Of a stretch of DNA of 27,253 bases, positions 8,437-16,992 are shown in pieces. The stretch lies in assembly GCA_036521655.1 (NCBI GenBank), contig DATDHI010000343.1, positions 1 through 27,253 on the forward strand, read 5' to 3'. The stretch comes from GCA-003244245 sp036521655 (GTDB lineage: Bacteria > Actinomycetota > Actinomycetes > Mycobacteriales > Pseudonocardiaceae). Made by a program: the position numbers and the translations under genes. A model generated the notes under the pieces. The model saw only the letters and a program-made list of their open reading frames with translations. It was not told the DNA's origin and did not search any database. The stretch's first letter is position 1, and the number at the start of each line of letters is the position of its first letter.

Positions 8437-11400
8437 CTGGCCTCCCGGGCGATCGAGGCGGTGTGGTGATCACGAGTGACCGTGAACCGGACGGGGACGC
8501 GCTCGGCCAGAGCGGGCACGTGCGTGATCACGCCGACCATCCGGTGCCCCCGGGTCGCCAGGCTCTCCAGGGTGCCGGCGACCACGTCGAGGGTGGCCTC
8601 GTCGAGGGTGCCGAACCCTTCATCGAGGAAGATCGAGTCGAGGCGGGCGGCGCCCTCGGCGGCGAGGGTGGACATCTGCGCCGACAGCGCGAGGGCGAGC
8701 GCGAGGCTGGCCTGGAAGGTCTCTCCCCCGGACAGCGTCTTCACCGGCCGCTGGGCGTCGGCGTCGGTGTGGTCGACGACGATGAACTCGCCGTCGTCGT
8801 GGGTCAGCTCGAACTGGCCGCCCGAGAGCTCCCACAGGCTTGCCGAGGCGTCCGCGACGAGGACGTCCAACGCCGAGGCCACCAACCAGCGGGGGAACTT
8901 GTCGGAGCGCAGGAGGTTGCCGAGCAGCCGGGCCACCTGCTGGGCCGACTCGGCCTCCGCTTGTTGAGCGTGCATCCGCACGGCTTCGGTGCGGCGCTCG
9001 ACGATCCGGTCGCGCAGGCCGCGCGATTCGGCGAGCGCCTCGGCGACTGCCGCCAAGACGCTCGCCGCCACTGGACGATCGGTGGGGATGCGCACGTCCT
9101 GGGCGGCGACGTCGTCGGCGATCCTGCGCCCCGCCGCGTCGCGGTCTTCACGCGCGGCGGCGGCTGCGGACTCGGCATCGGGTAGCTCGCCGTCCCGGCC
9201 CGCGATCGCCGCCGTGGCCCAGCCGGTCAGGGCGGTCCAGGCCGCGAGCAGGTCGTCGCCGGTGAGGACCGGTGCCCCAAGCACCACCAGCGGGTCACGG
9301 GCCGTGTGCAGCACCTCCCACGCCGCAGCGACGTCGCGGCCCACCCCGGCCAGCGCCGCATCGGCGGTCGACCGAGCGCCACGGGCCGCCCGGAGCTCGG
9401 CGTCGGCACGACAGGCCGCCGCATCGAGCGCATCGAGCCGGTGCAGTGCGGCCTCGGCCTCGGCATCGGGAGGCGCGGACTCCAGCGCGCCGCGGAGCCG
9501 CTCGATCCGCTGATCGAGCGCGTCGAGGTCGCTGCGGGCGCGCTGTTCGGCCCGCGCCGCCGCAGTCTCCTCGGCGCGCCTCGCGGCAGCGGTGCGTTCC
9601 ACCTGCTCGAACGCGAGTGTGGCGGCCTGTACCGCCTCGAGGGCCTCCGCGGCGGCAACGTGAGCATCGGCAAGCGCGGCGCCGCGGACCGTCGCCTCCT
9701 GCTCGGCCCATGCACTCAGCCCGCGCCATCCGGCGAGCATGTCGTCGACGACCGGCGGAGCACCGAGCGGCACCAGCGGTTCGCGGGCTCTCCAGAGCGC
9801 CGAGGCAGCGGCCGCGTCCTCATCGCGGACTGCGTCCACCGCGCCCGCGGCATCATCCCGGCACCGCCGCGCGTCGCGCAGCGCCGCAGCTGCCCGCTCC
9901 GCGGCGGCGGCCAGCACGTCCAAACCGGCCAGCGCGGTGCTGACCGCGTTCACGCTCGGCGGCGCGCAGGCCAGCGCGGTGCGCAGCCGCTCGAGCTCAG
10001 CAGCCAGCCGGTCCCGCTCGCCAGCCCGTGCCCGCTCGGCGGCCACCGCCTCCGCCCGACGGCCCTGCTCAAGGGCGTCCTCCGCATCGGCGACAGCCCC
10101 GTCCGCCTTGCTCAGGTCGGCGGCGGGCCGCGCCGCTGGCAGCGTCGCAACAGCCTGATCACAGACCGGGCACGGCTGCCCGGCCACGAGCGACGGACGC
10201 AGCGCTGCTGCCAGGTCCGCCTGCGACTCGCGGTCCCGGCGGATGCGGGCGTGTCTGAGACGCTCGCTTGCGTCCGCCACGGCGGCGGCCGCCGAGTCCC
10301 GGGCGCGCACCGCGCCGAGGTGCTCCTCGTCGGCTCCAGGCAGTGCTCGTTGCGTGGCGGCGAGAGCTGCGTAGTCCTCGCGGGCCCGTTCGAGCGGACC
10401 CCGCGCGGGTGCCGCGGAGAGCTGCCAGCGAGCGTGAGTGTCTGCGGCGTCGGCGCTGTAAAGGGCCTGTTGCGCAGCGTCAAGCTCGGCCTTCGCTGTG
10501 CGGCGGCGGCCGTCGAGATCCTCGAGCCCAGAGGGAACGCGGAGGCCGATGAGTTGCTCACGCTCGTCGGCAAGGCACGCCGCAGCCTCGCGGTCCGCGG
10601 CGAGGTCAGCGGCGGCTCCCTCGCGGGCCGTGCGCGCGTCCCCGACGGCACCTGCGGCCTCCGCAGCTGCGGTGACGGCGGCGGCGTACGCCGTTCGGGC
10701 TTCCGCTTGGGTCTGCTGGGCGCGGGGCCTTTCGGCGAGCGCGGTCGCCAGCTCGGCATGGCTACGGCGGGCGCGTTCCAGCGGGCCCCGGTCGGGAGCG
10801 GCGGCGCGCTGCTCCCGAGCCTGCGTGTCGGCGGCCTCGGCATCCGCACACCGGCGACGCGCCGATTCGGCCTCGTTGGCTGCCAACCGCGCTCGCGCGT
10901 CCAGATCGCGCAGACCGTCCGGGGCGGTCAGCGCCGCGAGCCTGGCCCGTTCGTCGCGCAGCCGGGCGAGGACCGCGTCCGCGGTGGCGACGGCGTTCGA
11001 TGCGGCGACGAGTTCCGGGAGCTGCTGGGTAATGCGCTCCGACAGTTCGCTCAGCGCCGCGACCCGTGCCTGCGTCTCAGCGACGGCTTCCTCGGTGGCG
11101 TCGGCATACCCGGCGAGCTGGCCGGTCAGGACGTCGAGCCGCTCAGCCGCCGCTGCGGCCTCCCGGTTGGCCTCCTTGGCGATCGTCTCATAGACGCCCA
11201 GGCCGAGCAGCCGGGTCAGTATCTGCTGGCGGGCGGCGGGCTTGGCGTGCAGGAACTCGGCGAAGTCGCCCTGCGGGAGGACGACGCACATGCAGAACTG
11301 GTCGAACGGCAGCCCGAGCAGTTCCTCGACGCCCTTCGTCACGCCGGAGTCGGCGGCGAGCACCTCGGTGCTCTCCTCGGCCGCCCCCGTCCCGGCTGGG

Positions 11401-11735
11401 TCGTCGAGCCGCTCCAGTCGCGCGCTGCGGACGGTCACCCCGCCCTTCGGTAACCGGCGCAGCTCTCGGGCTACGACGTACCGCGCGTCGCCAGCGTCGA
11501 ACACGAGCCGCACGGTGCCCCGGTTCACGCTCGGCGCCAGTGCCAGCTTGACGACCTTCTGGTCATCCCACCGTGGCACCGACCCGTAGAGCGCGAACGT
11601 CATCGCGTCGATCACGGTGGACTTGCCCGAGCCGGTCGGCCCGACCAGCGCGAAATATTCCACGTCCCGGAAATCGACGGTCGCAGGCTCGCGGAACGCG
11701 GCGAAGCCGTGCATCTCCAGCATCACCGGGAGCAT
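8433..11735 (-). CDS. sbcC: SbcC / Rad50-like SMC-family ATPase
   Basis: The ATPase subunit of the SbcCD (Mre11-Rad50) complex, which tethers and opens DNA ends and hairpins for nucleolytic processing. At 1100 residues it is of usual SbcC length. The N-terminus carries Walker A GPTGSGKS (~32-39). Two long alanine/arginine/glutamate-rich coiled-coil arms flank a zinc hook CPVC (Cys522 and Cys525). The C-terminal lobe has the ABC signature TLSGGE (~1000) and Walker B IFLDEGFGTLD (~1035) followed by a VITHV segment. The ATG at 11735 overlaps the sbcD stop by one base (TGATG); a GTG one codon earlier is an alternative. The coding DNA is so GC-rich that a 715-codon frame stays open on the opposite strand, which I regard as a shadow. 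Confidence 0.96.
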   Translation of the reverse strand: MLPVMLEMHGFAAFREPATVDFRDVEYFALVGPTGSGKSTVIDAMTFALYGSVPRWDDQKVVKLALAPSVNRGTVRLVFDAGDARYVVARELRRLPKGGVTVRSARLERLDDPAGTGAAEESTEVLAADSGVTKGVEELLGLPFDQFCMCVVLPQGDFAEFLHAKPAARQQILTRLLGLGVYETIAKEANREAAAAAERLDVLTGQLAGYADATEEAVAETQARVAALSELSERITQQLPELVAASNAVATADAVLARLRDERARLAALTAPDGLRDLDARARLAANEAESARRRCADAEAADTQAREQRAAAPDRGPLERARRSHAELATALAERPRAQQTQAEARTAYAAAVTAAAEAAGAVGDARTAREGAAADLAADREAAACLADEREQLIGLRVPSGLEDLDGRRRTAKAELDAAQQALYSADAADTHARWQLSAAPARGPLERAREDYAALAATQRALPGADEEHLGAVRARDSAAAAVADASERLRHARIRRDRESQADLAAALRPSLVAGQPCPVCDQAVATLPAARPAADLSKADGAVADAEDALEQGRRAEAVAAERARAGERDRLAAELERLRTALACAPPSVNAVSTALAGLDVLAAAAERAAAALRDARRCRDDAAGAVDAVRDEDAAAASALWRAREPLVPLGAPPVVDDMLAGWRGLSAWAEQEATVRGAALADAHVAAAEALEAVQAATLAFEQVERTAAARRAEETAAARAEQRARSDLDALDQRIERLRGALESAPPDAEAEAALHRLDALDAAACRADAELRAARGARSTADAALAGVGRDVAAAWEVLHTARDPLVVLGAPVLTGDDLLAAWTALTGWATAAIAGRDGELPDAESAAAAAREDRDAAGRRIADDVAAQDVRIPTDRPVAASVLAAVAEALAESRGLRDRIVERRTEAVRMHAQQAEAESAQQVARLLGNLLRSDKFPRWLVASALDVLVADASASLWELSGGQFELTHDDGEFIVVDHTDADAQRPVKTLSGGETFQASLALALALSAQMSTLAAEGAARLDSIFLDEGFGTLDEATLDVVAGTLESLATRGHRMVGVITHVPALAERVPVRFTVTRDHHTASIAREAR

Positions 11736-12895
11736 CACGAGCTCCCGGTGATGCGGTCCTGCAGGCGGGCGAACAGCGCGTCGAGCCGGGGGTCAACGGT
11801 GTTGTGCGTCGCGCAGTACTCGCCGAACAGCTCCAACGGGGTGCGTTCCACCCCCGGACTGTTGGTCGGGCGTGATCCGCTGACTGTGGTGGCGAACTCC
11901 GGGTCGATCCGCACCTCCAGCGCGTTCGGCAGCAGATCGGTCACCTCCTCGCGCAACCCAGCGCGGGCCGGTTCCCGCACCCATACCCGCAGGAAGTCGT
12001 TCCCGACCGTGCCGGCCAGCGCGGCCAGCTCCTCGACGGTGCCGCGCAGTGTCCGCAGCCGCCGCGCCCCTGTGATCGGGATGTCGGTGACCCGCGCCGG
12101 CGTGCTCGGCGTGACCTCGACGAGACAGACCACGGGCTCGTACTCCTGCTCACCGAAGTCGACCGCCAGCGGGGCGCCGCAGTAGTGCACCGGGCTCGGC
12201 GCAGCCATCTTCTGCCGCCGGTGCAGGTGACCCAGCGCAACGTAGTGCGCGTCCGGCGGGAACACGGTGGCCGGGACGGCGTACTCGAAGCGCGACTGTG
12301 CCTTGCGCTCACCCCCGCCGAACGTCGCGTTGAGCACGGTCAGGTGAGCCATCACGAGGTTGACGGCATCGGTCCGGAACCCGCCGGTGAGCGCGGTGAG
12401 GATGTCGCGGAGCTGCTGGTCATAGGCGGCGGTGTGCTCCGCGGGGGTGTTCGCGACGAGCTCGGCGGCGCGCACCGCGTAGCGCTGGGACACAAACGGC
12501 AGTACCGCGACGGTCACCGGCTCGCCAGTGCGGGCGGTGAACTCGACGACACCACCCTGCTCAGCGGTGCGGACCGAGCCGACCAGCCTGATGCCCGCCG
12601 CCCCCGCGAAGGGACGGTAGGCGTCGAAGGTGGCGGCGTGGTCGTGGTTGCCGGCGATCACGACCACCTGGGCACCGGTACCAGCCAGCGCCATCAGGGT
12701 GCGGACCACGAGCTTCTGGGCCGGGGCCGATGGCGCGGCACTGTCGTAAAGATCGCCAGCGACCAGAACCGCGTCGACCTCCTGTTCCCGGACGACGCCC
12801 ACGATCTCCCGGAGCACCCGTTCCTGCTCCTCGAGCCGGCTCTGGCCCTTCAGCGTCTTGCCGACATGCCAGTCGGCGGTGTGCAGGAACCTCAT
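11735..12895 (-). CDS. sbcD: SbcD / Mre11-like DNA exonuclease
   Basis: The Mn-dependent nuclease subunit of SbcCD. The 386-residue product shows the metallophosphoesterase metal-binding motifs in order: ADWHVG (Asp8, His10), GDLYD (Asp48), GNHD (Asn83, His84), a later MAHLTVLNATFGGGE segment with a conserved His, and LGHLH. The remainder forms the capping domain and the Rad50-binding C-terminus. Length and motif order are typical. It starts 2 nt after the stop of the HerA-like gene, and its own stop overlaps the sbcC start, so the four genes almost certainly form one mRNA with coupled translation. Nothing in it looks degenerate. Confidence 0.97.
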   Translation of the reverse strand: MRFLHTADWHVGKTLKGQSRLEEQERVLREIVGVVREQEVDAVLVAGDLYDSAAPSAPAQKLVVRTLMALAGTGAQVVVIAGNHDHAATFDAYRPFAGAAGIRLVGSVRTAEQGGVVEFTARTGEPVTVAVLPFVSQRYAVRAAELVANTPAEHTAAYDQQLRDILTALTGGFRTDAVNLVMAHLTVLNATFGGGERKAQSRFEYAVPATVFPPDAHYVALGHLHRRQKMAAPSPVHYCGAPLAVDFGEQEYEPVVCLVEVTPSTPARVTDIPITGARRLRTLRGTVEELAALAGTVGNDFLRVWVREPARAGLREEVTDLLPNALEVRIDPEFATTVSGSRPTNSPGVERTPLELFGEYCATHNTVDPRLDALFARLQDRITGSS

Positions 12896-12897
12896 CT

Positions 12898-14628
12898 CTA
12901 GAACGGCGGGTCGTCGTCGACGGCCGGCAGCCTATGGAACGGGTCGCTGGTCGCCTTGTTGGTCACTGGCGGCGAGCCGCGCTCCGAGAGCCGGGTCGCC
13001 CACGCCGGGAACGGGAACTCGACCGCGAGCGGCACCGGGATCTCGGGCTGGGAGACGAACATCGTGCCCGGCTTGGCCAGTGTCGCCCGGGCCCGCTGTG
13101 ACGGTGGCAGGAAGCCGTACTCAGGTCGTCCCGCCTCGGCCGGATCCAGCCGGCCCACGACCTTGATGGAGGAGTTCGCCACGATCCGCCGCTCAACCTC
13201 GCTGGCCGTCTGCTGCGCGCCGATGAGGATGATCCCCAGCGAGCGGCCACGTTCGGCGATGTCGAGCAGCACCTCCTTGATCGGGCTGGTGCCCTCGCGC
13301 GGGGCGTACTTGTTCAGCTCGTCGATCATGGTGAAGAGCAACCCACCCGGTCCGGCAGCCTCCTTGCGGGTGGTCTCGGCTGCCAGCACCACGCCGACGA
13401 CGAAGCGCTGGGCACGCTCCGGCAGGTTGTGCAGGTCGACGACGGTGACCTGCTGGTTGTCGGTGCTGACCCGGCGGCCCGCAGCGTCGGTGAGGTCGCC
13501 GCGCACGATCGTGCGCAGCGGTTTGAGGCTCGATCGCAGCCGGCGCAGGAACGCGTTGATCGTGCCGGTGCCGGTGACCGGACCGGCCCAGTCCCGCCGG
13601 GCGTCCTCGTCGGTGAGCCGGTCGGAGATGAACTCGACGAGGTCCTCGTAGGTGCGGAGCAACTGACCCCCGATCGCGACCGCTCCCCCGTCACCGGTCG
13701 CGGTGGCGTCGCGCCGCAGCCGGTTGGCGACCTGGTGGATGACCATCGTGTACTGGTTGCGTTCATCCTCGGCGTCGGCAAAGACGTAAGGCAGCAGCTC
13801 GCCGCCGCAGAACTCGGCCAGCGTCCACCAGAACGCGGCCACTCCGCTGGTGCGGCCGGTGACGTAGGGGCGGCCGTTGAGGTCATCCGGCGTGGGCGGG
13901 GCGAAGAACCCGACGGACCCGAAGGGCTCCGCTGGGAGGCCCAGCTGGGCGTAGTCGTCGCGCCGGTCGTCGTCGAGGCGAGTGTTTGCGTGGTCGAGGA
14001 ACAGCAGATCCTCCCCCTTGACGCTGAACACGAGCGCCTTGGCGTTGACCGCCCGCCGGCCCAGCACACCACTGCGGAACAGCGAGTACAGCAGGAACAA
14101 CGCGAAGCTCGTCTTGGTCGCCACGCCGGAGATACCGCTGATCGAGACGTGGCCGCCGCGGGTACCGTCGAGGAACTCGAGGTTCAGGTAGATCGGGTCA
14201 CCGTCTCGACCCAAGCCCACCGGGACCTTCTGCTCCATCCGATCGAAGTACAGCGCTTGCGCACGTTCCTCACCGGTAGCCCGCCACGCCAGCTCCCCGG
14301 GTCTGGGCGGCACGTAGCATTCCGGCTCCACCCGGGTCGTGCTGACCTCGGCGATCTCCTGCACCTGCGCAGGGAGCACCCCATCAGCGATCAAGAACAC
14401 GTCCGAGCCGAAATTGGCACCCTCGTGCCGAGCCGTGACCTGGGTCACAACGCCGGAGCTCATCACGGGCCCCACACCCGGGACGGCCCGGACGGTGACC
14501 ACCACGTCGTCGAGCTGCAGGTAGGAGTCCTGCGCGAGGGCGACGCTGAACTGGAGCGGGGTGGAGTCCTCAGTGCCGACGACGCGGCCGACGTGGCTTT
14601 GCCCACCCGGGGCCGATTGCTCTGACAC
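12898..14628 (-). CDS. HerA-like hexameric ATPase / DNA translocase with variant P-loop
   Basis: A 576-residue member of the HerA/FtsK (DUF87) superfamily, predicted to form a DNA-pumping ring feeding the nuclease partner. Residues ~12-65 look like a HAS-barrel (VGRVVG..., FSVAL..., VVVTVR...). The nucleotide-binding loop reads GISGVATKTS (165-174): the lysine-threonine pair (Lys172, Thr173) is kept, but the glycine before the lysine is Thr. Walker B is LLFTMIDE (Asp436, Glu437), and a HerA-type ILIGAQQTASEV segment follows at ~467-478. The GTG start follows AGGAGG with a 3-nt gap. It is first in the operon with sbcD, sbcC and the NurA-like gene, and is divergent from pptT. HerA homology rests on these motifs and the gene context. 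Alternatives within the superfamily (VirB4/FtsK-like) fit the context less well. Confidence 0.82.
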   Translation of the reverse strand: MSEQSAPGGQSHVGRVVGTEDSTPLQFSVALAQDSYLQLDDVVVTVRAVPGVGPVMSSGVVTQVTARHEGANFGSDVFLIADGVLPAQVQEIAEVSTTRVEPECYVPPRPGELAWRATGEERAQALYFDRMEQKVPVGLGRDGDPIYLNLEFLDGTRGGHVSISGISGVATKTSFALFLLYSLFRSGVLGRRAVNAKALVFSVKGEDLLFLDHANTRLDDDRRDDYAQLGLPAEPFGSVGFFAPPTPDDLNGRPYVTGRTSGVAAFWWTLAEFCGGELLPYVFADAEDERNQYTMVIHQVANRLRRDATATGDGGAVAIGGQLLRTYEDLVEFISDRLTDEDARRDWAGPVTGTGTINAFLRRLRSSLKPLRTIVRGDLTDAAGRRVSTDNQQVTVVDLHNLPERAQRFVVGVVLAAETTRKEAAGPGGLLFTMIDELNKYAPREGTSPIKEVLLDIAERGRSLGIILIGAQQTASEVERRIVANSSIKVVGRLDPAEAGRPEYGFLPPSQRARATLAKPGTMFVSQPEIPVPLAVEFPFPAWATRLSERGSPPVTNKATSDPFHRLPAVDDDPPF

Positions 14629-14671
14629 GCTCCTCCTATGCCGCCACGATCATGGCGCGCCGGTCCCGCGG

Positions 14672-14681
14672 AGGATAGTGT
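14672..14681. promoter_or_regulatory. Overlapping divergent -10-like hexamers between herA-like and pptT-like genes
   Basis: The 101-nt gap between the divergent genes contains TAGTGT on the plus strand (14676-14681) and TATCCT on the minus strand (14677 down to 14672). Both fit the actinobacterial TANNNT -10 pattern. They overlap, so the two promoters would exclude each other. No convincing -35 boxes were found at 17-nt spacing, so this is tentative. Confidence 0.3.
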
Positions 14682-14729
14682 CCTGCCCCGTCCCGTGCTG
14701 CGCCCGATCCCGCCGACCCGGGAGCCGAG

Positions 14730-15425
14730 GTGATCGACAAGATCCTGCCCGACGCAGTGGCGTGCAGCGAAGCGTTCGACGATCCACCCGAGGCCGTGTT
14801 GTTCCCCGAGGAGCAGGCGGTGATCAGCCGGGCGGTCGAGAAACGACGTCGGGAGTTCCGCACGGTGCGGCACTGCGCTCGACGAGCGCTGCACGAACTC
14901 GGCCTGCCCCCGGCAGCAGTTCTGCCTGGCGAGCATCGGGAGCCGGTCTGGCCACCCGGAGTTGTTGGCAGCATGACCCACTGCACCGGATACCGGGCTG
15001 CGGCGGTTGCTCGCAGTCGCGATCTGCTCACCGTCGGGATCGACGCTGAACCACACGAACCGCTGCCACCAGATGTCGCCGCGGTCATCGCCCTCGATGA
15101 GGAGCTGGCCCGGGTCGCCGAGCTGACCGCGGCCAAGGACGCAGTGTGCTGGGATCGGGTGCTGTTCTGCGCCAAGGAGACGGTGTACAAGGCCTGGTTC
15201 CCCCTGACCCACCGCTGGCTGGGTTTCCAGGAGGCCAGCGTCACAATTCACCCATCGACCATCGACTACGCCGAAGGCACCTTCGCCGCTCGCCTGCTGG
15301 TGGCCGGACCGACGATCGCCGGCGAACAGCTCACCAGATTCAACGGCCGCTGGCTGATCCGCCACGACCTGGTGATCACCACCATCGCCCTGGCCTCCCC
15401 GCATTCAGCCGGCTCAGCGGGTTAA
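14730..15425 (+). CDS. pptT: 4'-phosphopantetheinyl transferase, PptT/EntD/Sfp type
   Basis: This enzyme transfers phosphopantetheine from CoA to carrier-protein serines of fatty-acid, polyketide and nonribosomal-peptide synthases. The 231-residue product carries the conserved block RTVRHCARRAL (~44-54), the VGSMTHC segment (~79-85), the magnesium-binding pair in GIDAEP (Asp105, Glu107) and the FCAKETVYKAWFP signature (Glu150, Lys154). It closely follows mycobacterial PptT by recall. The GTG start has GGGAG 5 nt upstream. In mycobacteria pptT sits beside the hydrolase gene pptH; here its neighbour is the DNA-processing operon. The last residues, SPHSAGSAG, and the stop come from a palindromic repeat that gives the P450 gene nearly the same ending, so this tail is unlikely to be functional. 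Confidence 0.95.
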   Translation: MIDKILPDAVACSEAFDDPPEAVLFPEEQAVISRAVEKRRREFRTVRHCARRALHELGLPPAAVLPGEHREPVWPPGVVGSMTHCTGYRAAAVARSRDLLTVGIDAEPHEPLPPDVAAVIALDEELARVAELTAAKDAVCWDRVLFCAKETVYKAWFPLTHRWLGFQEASVTIHPSTIDYAEGTFAARLLVAGPTIAGEQLTRFNGRWLIRHDLVITTIALASPHSAGSAG

Positions 15426-15464
15426 TTCGGGTCCCCGTGGCCCCGCTCAGCCCGCTGAACGCGG
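15395..15464. repeat. Palindromic dispersed element, copy 2
   Basis: Arms 15399-15422 and 15441-15464 are complementary at 20 of 24 positions around an 18-nt loop. It aligns base for base with copy 1 (7351-7420), including the outer CTCCCCGCATTCAGC and inner AATTCGGGT. The stop codon of the phosphopantetheinyl transferase gene (15423-15425) opens the loop, as in copy 1. Same orientation and same reading frame relative to the upstream gene as copy 1. Confidence 0.8.
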
Positions 15465-15509
15465 GGGACGCTCGGTGAGGGTGGCGACGTCACGGACCGA
15501 GAAGCCGCG

Positions 15510-15731
15510 GTGGACGAGCTGCGCAGCCGCCGTGCCGGTGCGAGCCACAGGGGCGCAGTGGCGCCGGGAGGGGTCGGCCTGCTGCGCGACGAGCTGTCCA
15601 CCACCGTGCAACCAGCAGTGACGGCGCGCTGGGCGCCGGACCTCACGGTCGCGATGAGCGAGCTGGCGCGCCGCGTCGAGGAGGAACTGGTCCTCGACGA
15701 CCTGCTCGATAACCTGGCTGCCGGGACGTGA
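15510..15731 (+). CDS. Hypothetical small protein, possibly a gene fragment
   Basis: A 73-residue frame from a GTG. Not recognised. The codons show strong GC preference at third positions, and the C-terminal half (LARRVEEELVLDDLLDNLAAG) is acidic and helical, which favours real coding. The frame stays open upstream through the palindromic repeat without a good start, and no Shine-Dalgarno sequence is evident, so it may be the 3' remnant of a larger gene disrupted by the repeat. It converges on the metallopeptidase gene with a 10-nt gap. This 316-nt stretch holds nothing else I can name. Confidence 0.35.
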   Translation: MDELRSRRAGASHRGAVAPGGVGLLRDELSTTVQPAVTARWAPDLTVAMSELARRVEEELVLDDLLDNLAAGT

Positions 15732-15741
15732 CAGTAACCAC

Positions 15742-16992
15742 TCAAGAGGTGAGCAGCAGCAGGGTCGACAGCACCATCGCCACCAGCAGCGCCGCGCTCG
15801 CGTGCACGGGTCCCGGCATGCTCGGCCGGCTGGCGGCGCGACCCGCCCACCAGCGCGTCCATGGCCGCGCCGCGACGGGCCAGATCAGCAGCAGCAATGC
15901 CGCGGGTCCCCAGATCCGAGCGCTATCAGACAGGAATGCGCCGCTGTTGCGCACTCCCGCCTCGATGACCTCAGGGCCGGAGTAGCCCAGCAGGAACCAG
16001 GCGGGGACGGCGCTCATCAGGATCACGAGCAGCAGGATCAGGACAAGCAGCGGCCACGACGCCAGCAGCACCACGTCCTGGCGGGATCCACCGCGGATCG
16101 CCCACCGTCGCAGTGCGCGCGGCGGGTGCGACAGGTGGGCGAGCGAGCGGAGGTAGCGGTTCCCGCCGCTGTCCTGGGCGCCGAGTGCGCTGAGCAGCCC
16201 GGCCCCCTGCCCACTGTCGACGACGTAGCGATCGGCCGACAGCTCGGCCGTCCACAGCGCGGCCACCGGGAGCAGCAACGTCCGGGGTAGCAAGGTCAAC
16301 AGGAGCAGGAGCTGGGCGGGGAGCTCACCCGCAGTTGGGTACTTCACCAGCGCGAAAGCGACGACGGGCAGCACTCCGAATACGGCTAGCAGCGGGAACC
16401 ACAGGTTGACCAGCGCGACGAATGGGCTGCCCAACCCGAGGAACAAGTGGTCCCCTGTACGGAGGTGAGCCACCTCGTGCAGCAGTACGGCTTGCGCGGC
16501 TGGACGGTCGCGGCGCCACAGAGCGACGAATGGGCCGAAGATAGCGAGGCGCGCTCGTCGCCAGCCCACGGGGTAGATCCGGGCCAGCCGATCTTGCCGG
16601 GCCAGGTTGCAGCGCACCTCCACGTTGGCGTCGTGCTCGCGCAGGAAGTCTTCGATCTCTGCGGTGACCGGACGCCGCTGTTCGGTGAGCCTCAGCCTGC
16701 GTTCCACGACCATGGCGCGTAGCTGCGGGAACGCGACCGCACACAGCCCGACCGCAATCACCACGGAGGGAACGAGCTGGACCAGGGCGAGGAGATGCAG
16801 CAGCCCGAAAGACGGGGTGGCGACCACATCGGCCCCGTAGGCTCCGCCGCCGGTCAGATCCAGGAAATACTGCCTCCAACCCTGCACCGCGGCCGGAGTG
16901 CTGAACGCGGCCCCGAGCAACCAGAGCAGCATCCACGGGGGCAGGGCTGGCGCGGTGGTTATGCGGCCGGTCGGCACGGCGTCGACGCTCAC
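15742..16992 (-). CDS. Membrane-embedded M48-type zinc metallopeptidase
   Basis: A 416-residue integral membrane peptidase. The zinc site is HEVAH (His172, Glu173, His176), followed by the third ligand in WTAELSADRYV (Glu250, with Asp254), the spacing and form of M48/BlaR1-HtpX-like peptidases. Hydrophobic helices flank the site: two before it (~20-35 and ~63-90), a long pair after it (~185-245), and two near the C-terminus. The active site would face the cytoplasm in the usual M48 topology. The GTG start overlaps the stop of the upstream 191-residue gene by four bases (GTGA), so the two are coupled and probably act together. No beta-lactamase-type repressor is adjacent. The substrate is unknown; processing of the partner or a membrane regulator is a guess. 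Confidence 0.85.
   Translation of the reverse strand: MSVDAVPTGRITTAPALPPWMLLWLLGAAFSTPAAVQGWRQYFLDLTGGGAYGADVVATPSFGLLHLLALVQLVPSVVIAVGLCAVAFPQLRAMVVERRLRLTEQRRPVTAEIEDFLREHDANVEVRCNLARQDRLARIYPVGWRRARLAIFGPFVALWRRDRPAAQAVLLHEVAHLRTGDHLFLGLGSPFVALVNLWFPLLAVFGVLPVVAFALVKYPTAGELPAQLLLLLTLLPRTLLLPVAALWTAELSADRYVVDSGQGAGLLSALGAQDSGGNRYLRSLAHLSHPPRALRRWAIRGGSRQDVVLLASWPLLVLILLLVILMSAVPAWFLLGYSGPEVIEAGVRNSGAFLSDSARIWGPAALLLLIWPVAARPWTRWWAGRAASRPSMPGPVHASAALLVAMVLSTLLLLTS

Noticed and set aside
9306..11453. 715-codon open frame on the plus strand opposite sbcC
   Set aside because: It mirrors the very GC-rich coiled-coil coding of sbcC, is full of Arg, Gly and His, and has no family motif; a typical antisense shadow in high-GC DNA.
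13429..14625. 398-codon plus-strand frame opposite the HerA-like gene
   Set aside because: Antisense shadow with no motifs; the minus-strand frame is in the operon with sbcDC.
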